Assembly (NCBI RefSeq): GCF_023101145.1
Contig: NZ_CP073714.1
Location: forward strand, 1,178,001 to 1,242,000
Origin: Paenibacillus pabuli
GTDB lineage: Bacteria; Bacillota; Bacilli; Paenibacillales; Paenibacillaceae
Length of the DNA stretch: 64,000 nt
Reading direction: 5' to 3'
Positions 44,906-53,676 of this stretch are shown here, piece after piece (position 1 is the stretch's first letter; each line of letters starts with the position of its first letter). The notes under the pieces are model-generated. The model searched no databases. It was not told the origin of the DNA and was given only the letters and a program-made list of their open reading frames with translations. The position numbers and the translations under genes were made by a program.

Positions 44906-46897
44906 TTACTTCGTTACACTGCTCAGTTTGAACGAGCCATCGGTCAGCTTGTTAGTATTGGCAAAGTCCACGCCAGGTTTATTTGTTTCCGGATCAATGA
45001 TCGCAATCGCGATATCATAGGTCCCGGCAGCCAGACCGGAGACCGGAATGGAATCGGTCAGGGTATAGGTACCCGTTTTCCATGTGGTCAGATTAACAGT
45101 TGTTGTTTTCTTGGCGACCACGGTATTGCCGCTGCGCAGTTGAATTTCAACCGGCCAGGCAAACGGGAAGTGCTGTACGCCTTTGTTCTCCACTTTAATG
45201 GTTGTTGTAAATGTGCTTCCGCTAATGGTGGATGGGTGCGAAATCTCCTTCACGACAAAGTGGTAACCCATTCGTTTCTTGAGTGCATCAATATTGGCCT
45301 GTAATGCATGATTCAGAGGAAGCGAGGCAGGGGAATTCGGTCCCAACCAGCTTGGTTTGCTTAGCTCCGTTTGACGCAATGTTTCCGTAAATCCGCTACC
45401 GGTGGTTAATGCTGCAAGCATGCCGGAAGCGCCCCCGTAAAATTCACCCCCGGAGATACGCGTCTCCCAGAAGTTCGGATGTCCTGGCTGCTGCTGACCG
45501 ATGTCATCCCAATAGCCATTCTGTGTGCCTGTGTACCAGCCCCAATCGGCATCGAAGCTGTCTTTATGTCCAAATACATCGTTGAACATACCCATGACCA
45601 TGCCTTTGTTATTGGTTTTGGCGAGGGCGATACTGCGCCGGATCAGAACCTGCATTTTGTCCTCTTTGCCAGCAAAGGCATCGATATAATGCTGAACGTA
45701 CTTGTTCGAAATGTCATTGGTCGGGAAAGCGCCTGTGTAATTGGTCTCGCCATTTGGTCCGACATAAGGCCAGGTATGGAACTCGCCCCAGTGTCCAAGG
45801 GAACCGATCTGGATAAAAGCGACCGGGCGATCATTGGTATTGTACCTTGCCGCAATGGCATCGATGGCTAATTTGTGCCGTTCTTGCAAATAGGTGGAGC
45901 TGTAGTTGGGCGAGAAGCCCATGTTGTTGCCTGTGCCCATGCCCCCGGTTGTATCGTTGTAAACTGTTCCGGGAGATTCTCCGCGGGCTATCATGTCATT
46001 ATAGAGCCAGTCGGGAATATCCCGATGCGCCTGTCCTGTCGGGCTGTCCAGAATGAAACGAAACACGACTTTGACGCCTTTGCTTTTCCAATAGGCAAAA
46101 TTGTTGGCGGCTTCAATTGCACTAAAATCATACGTGCCTTTGGTGGACTCAAGTTCCTTCCAGGTCACTCCGGCATATACGAGCCTGTGCGGCTGCGCAT
46201 ACGTCGTGCTCTTAGCCGAAGGCGCCCAGCCTTTGAATGGATTGTTGAGAGGGCTGTCCAGCTCCACGGGATTCACCACCGTATTGTTCCCCGTACCACC
46301 ACCCGATCCAGCTGAGGTCAGAAGGTAAGCGGGTAATGTTTGTCCAGCCGCAGGGAGTCTCGACGTATCCGAGCTGTTGTCGATATATCCGACTCGCACC
46401 GTGCTGCCTGCACTGATTTGCAGTGTGGAGAGAGGAATAGCAACCTCAATGACGGTGGAACTGCGGTAGAATTGGGAGCTGGTCAATGTGCTGTTGAAAT
46501 TCCAGACCCAGTCCGTTCCGCTGCCGCCATACCGGTATAACCCCGTATTTTCAAGCAGCCACTCCACACCTGTAGCCCCCCAGCCCGCAGCCTGATAACC
46601 GGTTGACGTATTGTTATCGGTATTGATCCAGAAGTTTCCCATCGTTGTACTTAGGCCTGAGCCTTGAATAAGCAGATAGAGGTTGGTTCCATCATTGGTT
46701 ACTTTGAGCGTCTGGGCAGTGCCACTATTGGTGGTGAGAGAGCTAACGCTGCTCCAGTCGCTGATATTGCCATCAATGGTGATGGTTGCAGCAGAGGCTT
46801 TGGGTAAAGCTCCCGCAGGCAATAGCAGGGTAAACATGAGGACAAAAGCCAAAAACAGTCCAAAGCTTCGCTTGCTTTGTTCAAATAATCTTGTCAT
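44906..46897 (-). CDS. Secreted DUF4832-family protein with N-terminal carbohydrate-binding-like module
   Basis: A 663-residue exported protein with signal peptide ending PKASA. Residues about 37-190 resemble a CBM9-like/DOMON-type sugar-binding module (ITIDGNISDWSS at its start). After a Gly-rich linker, residues about 210-560 match a DUF4832-type TIM-barrel domain (NNPFKGWAP, VVFRFILDSP, QIGSLGHWGEFHTWP), with a Glu in the EFH segment like the acid/base residue of clan-A glycosidases. A C-terminal beta domain follows (about 565-663). No enzyme activity is proven for this domain, but a glycoside hydrolase is likely. The start follows CAGGAGG. Its upstream region holds a LacI-type operator shared with the divergent sugar operon. 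Confidence 0.82.
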   Translation of the reverse strand: MTRLFEQSKRSFGLFLAFVLMFTLLLPAGALPKASAATITIDGNISDWSSVSSLTTNSGTAQTLKVTNDGTNLYLLIQGSGLSTTMGNFWINTDNNTSTGYQAAGWGATGVEWLLENTGLYRYGGSGTDWVWNFNSTLTSSQFYRSSTVIEVAIPLSTLQISAGSTVRVGYIDNSSDTSRLPAAGQTLPAYLLTSAGSGGGTGNNTVVNPVELDSPLNNPFKGWAPSAKSTTYAQPHRLVYAGVTWKELESTKGTYDFSAIEAANNFAYWKSKGVKVVFRFILDSPTGQAHRDIPDWLYNDMIARGESPGTVYNDTTGGMGTGNNMGFSPNYSSTYLQERHKLAIDAIAARYNTNDRPVAFIQIGSLGHWGEFHTWPYVGPNGETNYTGAFPTNDISNKYVQHYIDAFAGKEDKMQVLIRRSIALAKTNNKGMVMGMFNDVFGHKDSFDADWGWYTGTQNGYWDDIGQQQPGHPNFWETRISGGEFYGGASGMLAALTTGSGFTETLRQTELSKPSWLGPNSPASLPLNHALQANIDALKKRMGYHFVVKEISHPSTISGSTFTTTIKVENKGVQHFPFAWPVEIQLRSGNTVVAKKTTTVNLTTWKTGTYTLTDSIPVSGLAAGTYDIAIAIIDPETNKPGVDFANTNKLTDGSFKLSSVTK

Positions 46898-47091
46898 GGT
46901 CTACCTCCTGAATAATGGATTTGGAATGATAAGAATGATAACTCGTTCTGCCCACCCCGAATTTCGTTATGAGGGGAGAGTTAGGAGAGCTCAACTCCTT
47001 TCTGATCCGCATGAAGCAGCAGAATAGTAACGCTTTATGTAAGAATCATGGTAGCAATCGGGAAATAAACAATTAAAAAGGTGTGATTTTG

Positions 47092-47104
47092 ATTTGCGGC
47101 AAAT
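47092..47104. promoter_or_regulatory. LacI-type operator 1
   Basis: ATTTGCGGCAAAT, a 13-base near-palindrome (inverted halves ATTTGC/GCAAAT around one base), identical in reverse complement to the other sites. It is the nearest one to the divergent secreted DUF4832 gene (start 46897). Confidence 0.7.
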
Positions 47105-47267
47105 ATAAAATGTGTTTTTAATTCTTGGATTCCGTGTCTAAATTGCATTATAGGGGATGATTACAGGAGATTCAACAGATATTTTTCCAGAATTTATTGT
47201 GTTTTCTATTGAAAATAAGCAAATTTCATTGAATTTTGAGCATGGGTATTTATAACTTCGATATAAT

Positions 47268-47280
47268 ATTTGCCGCAAAT
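47268..47280. promoter_or_regulatory. LacI-type operator 2
   Basis: ATTTGCCGCAAAT directly following a TATAAT element at 47262-47267, the classic position for repression. Confidence 0.72.
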
Positions 47281-47391
47281 AAAAATGAATACAAATTAAA
47301 GTATATGATAATATAATAAAAATGTAAACGCTTAATTTGTGATAAATAAAGAGTTATAATGTTTAGTAGTATATAAAATACACTCTGAATA

Positions 47392-47404
47392 TGTTGCCGC
47401 AAAA
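47392..47404. promoter_or_regulatory. Weak LacI-type operator-like site
   Basis: TGTTGCCGCAAAA keeps the central TTGCCGCAAA, matching 10 of 13 positions of the perfect sites. Confidence 0.45.
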
Positions 47405-47512
47405 TAATTAAATTTTTAGCCAAAATCAATTGACAAGGAATTAAAACTATTTTACTATCGTTACATAGTCACTGTCCTGTTAGATTTCTTAACATTGAAT
47501 TGGCTTCATGGC

Positions 47513-47525
47513 ATTTGCCGCAAAT
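47513..47525. promoter_or_regulatory. LacI-type operator 3
   Basis: ATTTGCCGCAAAT, 25 bases before the chosen start of the oxidoreductase gene at 47550; binding here would block initiation of transcription or early elongation. It also argues against the in-frame upstream start at 47508. Confidence 0.72.
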
Positions 47526-47549
47526 TTACAAGCAACGGAGAGTGTAAGC

Positions 47550-48650
47550 ATGGAGAAGATAAAAATGGCTTTTATCGGTGTAGGAGACATGGGGTCACAT
47601 CATTGCATTGGTTTTGATTTGCTCGAAGATAGTGAGGTTCGCTATATCTGTGATATGAATGAAGCCAATGTGGCACGTACGCTGGCTGAACTCAAGAACA
47701 GCAATCCCACCATCGTTAGCGATTATCGTGAACTGCTTGCCAAGGAAGACTTGGATGCGGTGGTTATCAGTGTACCGAACTATTTGCACCGTGAAGTGGC
47801 GGTAGCTTTTCTGGAAGCGGGCAAGCATGTATTTCTGGAGAAACCGGTCGCCCATACCATTGAGGACTGTGATGCCATTATAGAAGCTGCGGAAGCCTCA
47901 GGACGGGTATTGCAGATCGGATTGGTTTATCGGTACTCGAATCTGTATCGTCGAATGGAGAAGGAATTGGAGAACGGACGTCTTGGCGATGTGAAATTGA
48001 TGTGGTGCAAGGAATTCCGTGACCCGTTCCCGCCTGCGGATTGGTTCTATGACAAGACCAAGTCCGGGGGAGCGATCGTAGAGAAGGATTGCCATCACTT
48101 CGATATTTTCAACTGGATGATCCAGGCGAAGCCTGTCCGCGTGTTTGCCTCTGGAGGGCAGCATGTCATGAAGCAAGGGGAGCCTAATCGGATTCAGAAT
48201 TCGTACAGTCACTATCCGACGAAAGAAATTTCGGACACCTCCATCGTTGATCACGCCTTTATCACCATTGATTATGATAACGGCAGCAAGGCCAATCTGG
48301 GATTGTGCATGTATTTGAAACCGCGCAATCTGATGGGAGAAGGGCTTGAGATCGGCCTGATTGGAGAAAATGGCGGTCAGATGGTGGCCCGTAATGACAA
48401 GACGATTGATATCGTTGGCGGGCAGGACTGGACGAAGGATCACCTGGAAATTGATGTGTCGTCGGATTCCATCATGGGTGGACATACCGGAGGACAGACT
48501 CAGCGCATTGATTTTCTGAAATGTGTACAGGAAGGCAGACAGCCCTTTGCGAGTGCACAGGTGGGTCGTAACGCGCTGCTTATTGCTCTGGCGGCAGAGA
48601 AATCCATTTTGGAAGAACGGTACGTCTATTTAGAAGAAATTTCAGGCTGA
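47550..48650 (+). CDS. Gfo/Idh/MocA-family oxidoreductase
   Basis: A 366-residue NAD(P)-dependent sugar or inositol dehydrogenase. The N-terminal Rossmann motif is FIGVGDMGSHH at about residues 8-18, and the family Lys in EKPVAHT (about residue 94) supports the active site; a conserved HxxD-type segment follows (KDCHHFDIFNW). ATG 47550 follows CGGAGAG at eight bases. It is the first gene of the LacI-controlled operon, followed after 11 bases by a CUT1 permease. It probably oxidises or reduces the imported sugar or its derivative; substrate not known. Confidence 0.88.
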   Translation: MEKIKMAFIGVGDMGSHHCIGFDLLEDSEVRYICDMNEANVARTLAELKNSNPTIVSDYRELLAKEDLDAVVISVPNYLHREVAVAFLEAGKHVFLEKPVAHTIEDCDAIIEAAEASGRVLQIGLVYRYSNLYRRMEKELENGRLGDVKLMWCKEFRDPFPPADWFYDKTKSGGAIVEKDCHHFDIFNWMIQAKPVRVFASGGQHVMKQGEPNRIQNSYSHYPTKEISDTSIVDHAFITIDYDNGSKANLGLCMYLKPRNLMGEGLEIGLIGENGGQMVARNDKTIDIVGGQDWTKDHLEIDVSSDSIMGGHTGGQTQRIDFLKCVQEGRQPFASAQVGRNALLIALAAEKSILEERYVYLEEISG

Positions 48651-48661
48651 GGGGTGTCATC

Positions 48662-49552
48662 ATGAACAGGTTGAGAAAATATGACACACTGCTGTTTTTT
48701 CTCTTCATTTTGCCTTGGATCATCGGATTTATTACCTTTTTCCTGTTTCCTTTCGGAACCTCGGTTTTCTACGCCTTTACCGATGCGAGACTTCCGGGAG
48801 CAACCAATTTCAACTTTGTCGGCATTGATAATTTTACACACATGATGGATGATCCCATCTTTTTGAAAAGCTTGATGAACACGATGTTTTTCGTTGTATT
48901 CGGTGTTCCGATCGTTACGGCGGGCATGCTCGGTCTGGCGATGCTGCTTAATTTTAATGTCAAAGGCATTGCCTTGTTCCGCACCTTCTTCTATTTACCA
49001 ACCCTGGTGCCTATTGTGGCAACGGTCATTATTTGGCGGCTGGTATTCAACTCCGAATTTGGCATTCTGAATGCCGGACTTGGCGCGCTGGGGATAGGCA
49101 AAGTGGACTGGATTGGCGGGGAGCATACGATCAAGCCGGTCATCATCATGCTTCAGGTCTGGATCTCCGGCAGTGGCGTACTGATCTTCCTGGCTGCACT
49201 GAAAAATGTACCCAGACATCTGTACGAAGCTGCTGCCATTGACGGGGCGAGCGGGATACGCCGATTTTTCCAGATTACGCTGCCGATGATCAGTCCTTCC
49301 ATCCTGTTTGTCATCATTATTCAGACGATGTATAACTTTCAGATGTTTACGGAAGCACTGCTGCTATCTAAGGGTGGGCCGAACTACTCGGCTTATACGT
49401 TTGTCTACAATATTTATAAATCGGCCTTTACCGATCTGAAATTCAGCATGGCGATGACGCAGTCGATTTTCCTGTTCGCCGTGATCTCGCTTGTCACCCT
49501 GATCCTGATGAAAGTATCGAACCGCTTTGTGTATTACGAGGGAGAACGATAG
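48662..49552 (+). CDS. CUT1 ABC transporter permease (MalF/UgpA-like)
   Basis: A 296-residue permease with six membrane segments. The EAA loop reads YEAAAIDGASGIRRFFQITLP, and SKGGPNYSAYT is the late UgpA-type signature. The gene begins 11 bases after the oxidoreductase stop with a GAGGGGTG site. With the following permease and the binding protein it makes a three-gene importer with no ATPase. Confidence 0.9.
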   Translation: MNRLRKYDTLLFFLFILPWIIGFITFFLFPFGTSVFYAFTDARLPGATNFNFVGIDNFTHMMDDPIFLKSLMNTMFFVVFGVPIVTAGMLGLAMLLNFNVKGIALFRTFFYLPTLVPIVATVIIWRLVFNSEFGILNAGLGALGIGKVDWIGGEHTIKPVIIMLQVWISGSGVLIFLAALKNVPRHLYEAAAIDGASGIRRFFQITLPMISPSILFVIIIQTMYNFQMFTEALLLSKGGPNYSAYTFVYNIYKSAFTDLKFSMAMTQSIFLFAVISLVTLILMKVSNRFVYYEGER

Positions 49553-49564
49553 GAGGAGAGTTAC

Positions 49565-50398
49565 ATGAACAGCCGAAAAATAGCGGTAAAAGCGTCTCAA
49601 TATACCATGCTGATTGTAGCATTAATGCTGTTCGCAGGGCCTCTGGTATGGATGCTCTCGACCATGCTGAAAACTAAAGCGGAAACCTACAAGGTACCTC
49701 CAACCATTCTGCCGGACACATTCAGTCTGGAAGCTTTTGAACGGTTGTTCGCTGTCCAGCCGATGATGTGGCAGTGGATTCAAAATTCGTTTATCATTTC
49801 CTTCTTTGTTGCAGCGGGAGCGGTGGTGTCCAGTTCACTTGTCGCTTACGGTTTCTCCCGTTTTGCAACCAAGTATCGGAATATTCTGTTCCCGGTAGTG
49901 CTTGTTACCTTAATGATTCCTCCATCCATTATGATGATTCCCTCGTATGTCCTTTTTTCCAAGCTGAACTGGATTGATACCTGGTTGCCGCTCATTGTGC
50001 CAGCCTGGCTCGGAGGCGCCTATTATATCTTCCTGTTCCGACAGTTTTTCATGACCATTCCCCAGGAGCTGGACGAGGCTACATATCTCGACGGCGGCAA
50101 TCGCTGGACGGTATATGCACGGGTCATTATGCCGCTGTCCAAACCCATTATTATGACAACCATTATTTTTGCCTTTGTGAACTCCTGGCTCGATTTTCTT
50201 GGGCCGTTCCTGTATATCAAAAATGCAGAAATGTTCACGCTGAGCGTGGGTCTGCAGCTGTTAATTGGTCAGACGAGCCAGGATTTGCCGGCGCTCGCTG
50301 CGGGTGCATTTATCAGTATTGTACCTATCGGTCTGCTGTATCTGTTTGCACAACGTTATATCGTCGAGGGGGTGGTGCTTACGGGCACCAAAGGGTAG
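49565..50398 (+). CDS. CUT1 ABC transporter permease (MalG/UgpE-like)
   Basis: A 277-residue permease with six membrane segments, EAA loop DEATYLDGGNRWTVYARVIMP and C-terminus VEGVVLTGTKG. AGGAGGAG precedes the ATG. The loop's second Ala is Thr (EAT), a tolerated change in this family. Partner of the preceding permease. Confidence 0.9.
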   Translation: MNSRKIAVKASQYTMLIVALMLFAGPLVWMLSTMLKTKAETYKVPPTILPDTFSLEAFERLFAVQPMMWQWIQNSFIISFFVAAGAVVSSSLVAYGFSRFATKYRNILFPVVLVTLMIPPSIMMIPSYVLFSKLNWIDTWLPLIVPAWLGGAYYIFLFRQFFMTIPQELDEATYLDGGNRWTVYARVIMPLSKPIIMTTIIFAFVNSWLDFLGPFLYIKNAEMFTLSVGLQLLIGQTSQDLPALAAGAFISIVPIGLLYLFAQRYIVEGVVLTGTKG

Positions 50399-50483
50399 AA
50401 TGGCTGCCTCGCTTTCCGGTTTTCGGGTGGATAGAACTTTTTTGACTTTTTGATATGACATGACTTAAAGGGGAGCTGTGTAT

Positions 50484-51827
50484 ATGAGAGCGAAGAGTAA
50501 ACGGCTATTCAATGTATGGGCACTTGTACTTGCGACAATGGTGGTGATCAGTGGATGTGGAAATGGGGGATCGTCCGAAAACGCCGACTCTTCTAGTTCC
50601 GGCAGCAGCCAGAGTGAACCCGTAACGATCACATACTCCCAGTGGGGGACGGCAGAAGAGCTTCATCGTACACAGGAACTGCTGGATCAGTTCATGAAGG
50701 CCAATACCGATATTAAGGTCAAACTCGAAGGCAAGGATTGGGGCAGCTATTGGGACGGACTGACAGCGAATGCAGCTGGGGGTACACTTCCGGACGTGTT
50801 CAAAACAAGTTATGCATACGTGGAGAAATACGCCGAGCTTGGCATCTTCAAGGAATTGGACGGCTTGCTGGCGGAAAATCAGTTTGATCTGAACAATGTG
50901 GACAAAAGTCTGCTGGGACTTCACCAGTATCAGGGCAAACAAGTATCCTTGCCGATTGATGCCAACGTCATCGTCTGGTATTACAACAAAGCGATCTTTG
51001 AGAATGAAGCCACCAATCCTCATAAAGCTCCCGTTCCATCGCTTGAGCCAACGTGGGATGAAATTACCGACATTGCAACCAAGCTGACGCTGGATAAGAA
51101 CGGAAAAAGCGCAGACGAAGCGGGTTTTGATGCCGCAAACATTGTGCAGTGGGGCTTGTCCATTTCACCGGGATCAACGATGGATTGGTTCCTGGAGCCG
51201 GAGTTGTGGTCCAACGGTGCAAAGCTGGTGAATGACGATGGTTCCCTTGCGCTTGAAACGCCTGAAGCGATGGAAGTGCTGAACTATTTTATCGATTTGA
51301 CCAAAAACAAAAAGATCAACACCACACCTGCTCAGATTGAAGGTTTGGGTGGACAGGTGAACCTTGCGATTACGACATCCAAAGTAGCAATGAATCCGGG
51401 TGGCAGCTGGAATACAACCAACTACCAGGAGGCTGGGGTGGATTACGGTATCTCCTATTTGCCAAAATTCAAAACCAACCAAACCGTTGTTCAGCCAGCA
51501 GGTCTTGCCATCAGCTCTAATACCAAGCATGAAGAGGCGGCATACAAGCTGCTCGCTTGGCTGGCAGGTCCGGAAGGACAGACAGAACTGGCGAAACAGG
51601 GATACTCGATTCCGGCGAATAAGGCTGCAGCGGATGCTTATATTGCCACTGTAGGTGAAGATAATAAAATCTTCCTGGATGCGCAGCAGTATGGCATTGT
51701 ATCTCCCTTTACAACCAAGAAAACCGATCTGGTCTGGACGTATGGTGAGCAGTCACTGAAACTTCCACTTGCCGGAGATGGTGATCTGAACGCAGCGCTT
51801 AAGGATTTGGCCTCTAAGATGCAATAA
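50484..51827 (+). CDS. CUT1 ABC transporter binding lipoprotein
   Basis: A 447-residue lipoprotein: hydrophobic signal segment with ISGC lipobox, a Ser/Gly-rich spacer, then a CUT1 solute-binding fold (ITYSQWGTAEELHRT at the start of lobe 1, LPDVFKTSYAYVEKYAELGIF, NVIVWYYNKAIF, and NTKHEEAAYKLLAWL). ATG 50484 is eight bases after GGGGAG; GTG 50478 is too near. It ends 53 bases before a terminator and closes the operon. The ligand is unknown but should be the sugar that induces the LacI regulator or a precursor of it. Confidence 0.9.
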   Translation: MRAKSKRLFNVWALVLATMVVISGCGNGGSSENADSSSSGSSQSEPVTITYSQWGTAEELHRTQELLDQFMKANTDIKVKLEGKDWGSYWDGLTANAAGGTLPDVFKTSYAYVEKYAELGIFKELDGLLAENQFDLNNVDKSLLGLHQYQGKQVSLPIDANVIVWYYNKAIFENEATNPHKAPVPSLEPTWDEITDIATKLTLDKNGKSADEAGFDAANIVQWGLSISPGSTMDWFLEPELWSNGAKLVNDDGSLALETPEAMEVLNYFIDLTKNKKINTTPAQIEGLGGQVNLAITTSKVAMNPGGSWNTTNYQEAGVDYGISYLPKFKTNQTVVQPAGLAISSNTKHEEAAYKLLAWLAGPEGQTELAKQGYSIPANKAAADAYIATVGEDNKIFLDAQQYGIVSPFTTKKTDLVWTYGEQSLKLPLAGDGDLNAALKDLASKMQ

Positions 51828-51880
51828 GCAGATAAAGAGGTGGGAAGGCTTCATACGTATTCTTAAAAAGGATTAAATTT

Positions 51881-51930
51881 GCGGCAGTTATGGGGGATAG
51901 CAAGCTCCCTGACTGCCGCTATTATTTTAT
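51881..51930 (+). terminator. Rho-independent terminator after the binding protein
   Basis: GCGGCAGT at 51881-51888 and ACTGCCGC at 51912-51919 form an 8-base stem, with inner G-rich and C-rich pairing, then TATTATTTTAT. The left arm overlaps a partial operator string ATTTGCGGCAGTT at 51877, which I treat as part of the hairpin rather than a real operator. Confidence 0.75.
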
Positions 51931-51989
51931 AGAAGACTGTGTCCACGCACCATTTCATTGACTTCTGGCCAGTAGAAATATAGAATTAT

Positions 51990-52002
51990 ATTTGCCGCAA
52001 AT
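51990..52002. promoter_or_regulatory. LacI-type operator 4 (autoregulation site)
   Basis: ATTTGCCGCAAAT, perfect copy, 78 bases before the lacI-family gene start, pointing to autoregulation. Confidence 0.7.
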
Positions 52003-52079
52003 TTGTGTTTGAAGAGATGAAATTGCCCCAATACGAATGGGGTTTAAATACATAGTTAAAGGAAAGGTGGGGACTTCAC

Positions 52080-53108
52080 ATGGCAAAATTGAAGGATATT
52101 GCAGACCGCGTTGGTGTATCGATCTCTACCGTTTCACGTGTGATGAAGAACGATGTCAATCGATCGGTCAGCGATGAAACCCGCAAAAAAATATGGGACA
52201 CCGCTGAGGAGCTGGGCTATCGTTCACAGCGTCCGGTCAAGAAGAAAAAGGTCCAGCCCAAAACGGCATATGCGATCGGCTGTGTGGTTGCCATTCCCCA
52301 AAATAAATACAACAGCCCTTATTTTTCAGTCATTATGGAAGGCATTGAAAAGCAGCTTGCTGAAGCGGGCATGCGTCTGGAATTTGTGTACAGCATCGAA
52401 AACGATGGGGATATCGTGCAGCTGCAGTCTCTGGTAAAGGAACATCAGATTGATGGCATGATTGTGGTGGAACGGATTGATCCGGAAGCCTATCGCTGGC
52501 TCAAGGCCAATGTACGAACTGTTGTGGGTGTGGATATTACGGACCCGGACATTCCGGTCGTTGGTTATGATCGAGAAGAAGCTGCCAGAGAGGCAACAAA
52601 TCATCTGATTGACCAAGGGCATCGGATCATTGCCTACATTGGCGGAGCAGAATTCAAGAATGATTTTCTGGAGGAAAAACGGTTTCTTGGTTACCGGCGT
52701 GCCATGACTGATGCGGGATTATCTATTGATAATGATTGGGTGATCGATGTGAAATGGGATGTTTCGCTGAGTTATGAATTGACCAAGCGGGCATTTACCA
52801 ACAATGCGAACAGACCTACGGCCATTTTTGCGGCCAGTGATATGATGGCGATTGCGGCCATGCGTGCTGCAACCGAACAGGGTCTCCGCATTCCGGAGGA
52901 TATCGCCTTCTTTGGGGTAGATAATATTGAAATATCCGAATTCACTTCTCCGCCGTTGTCGACTATTCATGTACCCAAGCTGGAGATGGGCATGTTCGCA
53001 GTTAAACAGCTGCTCGATTATCTGGATCATTCATATGAAGTGGCTGTCAAAATGATCGTTCCGTACCGCTGTATATTCCGCCAGTCTTCCAATGGCAAAA
53101 TAGAATAG
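52080..53108 (+). CDS. LacI-family transcriptional regulator
   Basis: A 342-residue repressor. The N-terminal HTH reads AKLKDIADRVGVSISTVSRVM (residues 2-20 region) followed by the hinge KIWDTAEELGYR; the periplasmic-binding-like sugar domain covers residues about 65-335 (motifs NKYNSPYFSVIMEGIE, IFAASDMMAIAAM). AAAGGAAAGGTGGGG precedes the ATG. The operators upstream of this gene, of the importer operon and of the secreted DUF4832 gene identify its probable regulon. The inducer is likely an intracellular sugar or sugar derivative. Clear family, inferred regulon. Confidence 0.9.
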   Translation: MAKLKDIADRVGVSISTVSRVMKNDVNRSVSDETRKKIWDTAEELGYRSQRPVKKKKVQPKTAYAIGCVVAIPQNKYNSPYFSVIMEGIEKQLAEAGMRLEFVYSIENDGDIVQLQSLVKEHQIDGMIVVERIDPEAYRWLKANVRTVVGVDITDPDIPVVGYDREEAAREATNHLIDQGHRIIAYIGGAEFKNDFLEEKRFLGYRRAMTDAGLSIDNDWVIDVKWDVSLSYELTKRAFTNNANRPTAIFAASDMMAIAAMRAATEQGLRIPEDIAFFGVDNIEISEFTSPPLSTIHVPKLEMGMFAVKQLLDYLDHSYEVAVKMIVPYRCIFRQSSNGKIE

Positions 53109-53113
53109 CTTTC

Positions 53114-53164
53114 AACCAAATAGTTCCCTTGTCCAGGTTTGGACGAAGGGAACTATTTGGTTAA
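53114..53164. terminator. Bidirectional terminator between lacI and the rifampin resistance gene
   Basis: AACCAAATAGTTCCCTT with GTCC pairs with GGAC and AAGGGAACTATTTGGTT across 53114-53162, a stem of about 20 base pairs; the two flanking genes converge on it. Confidence 0.85.
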
Positions 53165-53167
53165 GAA

Positions 53168-53584
53168 TTAATCGTAGATCACATTTTTTCCTTCATCACT
53201 TAATTTTTTTAAAGATGTAAGCATGTGATTTATCTCTTCATCGGAGTGTCTTTCCCATGAAGCTAATTCAGCTACTATTTTTAGAGGTGATTTAGATCTG
53301 TATGAGCGTGTTGGGTTTCCAGGAAATTTTTTATCCGTTAAGTTAGGATCATTTTCAAAATCTCCTAATGGCTCTACAATGTAGATTCTTTCTTTTGCAT
53401 TTGTTTTTGCTAATTCAGCACCCCACTTGGCAGCATTTAATGTTCCCGTAAAGTAAATGTGGTTAGATTTTTTGTCTTGGTAATTGGATAAGTATTGCGG
53501 TTCTAATAAATCTCCAATTTTCAGTTCTGCTTTGGTACCATGAAAAAAAGGTCCATTATCTAAGACATTTTTTTGGTCATCCAT
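53168..53584 (-). CDS. arr: Rifampin ADP-ribosyltransferase (Arr family)
   Basis: A 138-residue protein, the normal Arr length. It inactivates rifamycins by ADP-ribosylating them with NAD. The family pattern is intact: FFHGTKAELKIGDLL with the catalytic His region, the IYFTG motif with Tyr, YIVEPLGDFENDPN with Asp, and DKKFPGNPTRSYRS. ATG 53584 is chosen because AAGAGGTG lies upstream; the longer frame to 53665 adds 27 residues of unrelated character. It stands alone between convergent and co-directional neighbours. Chromosomal arr genes of environmental bacteria usually give intrinsic resistance. Confidence 0.9.
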   Translation of the reverse strand: MDDQKNVLDNGPFFHGTKAELKIGDLLEPQYLSNYQDKKSNHIYFTGTLNAAKWGAELAKTNAKERIYIVEPLGDFENDPNLTDKKFPGNPTRSYRSKSPLKIVAELASWERHSDEEINHMLTSLKKLSDEGKNVIYD

Positions 53585-53676
53585 ACCGATGCACCTCTTC
53601 TTTTTTAGATTTGTATTTAGCAGTATAGTGTAGGAATCGCCAAAAAAACAGTCTATAAAAAACATATAAATAAAGG

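Larger units (their letters stand above)
46898..47549. promoter_or_regulatory. 652-base divergent control region with repeated LacI-type operators
   Basis: AT-rich control region between the secreted DUF4832 gene and the Gfo/Idh/MocA operon. It holds operators at 47092-47104, 47268-47280, 47392-47404 (weak) and 47513-47525. A TATAAT at 47262-47267 directly abuts the second operator, with TTGAGC at 47236-47241 as a poor -35; another TATAAT is at 47312-47317. TGTAAACGCTTAAT at 47323-47336 resembles a cre site with a mismatched end. No gene is seen. Confidence 0.65.

Noticed and set aside
51877..51889. ATTTGCGGCAGTT as an additional LacI operator
   Set aside because: Two mismatches fall in one half-site, and the string is explained by the left arm of the terminator at 51881-51919.
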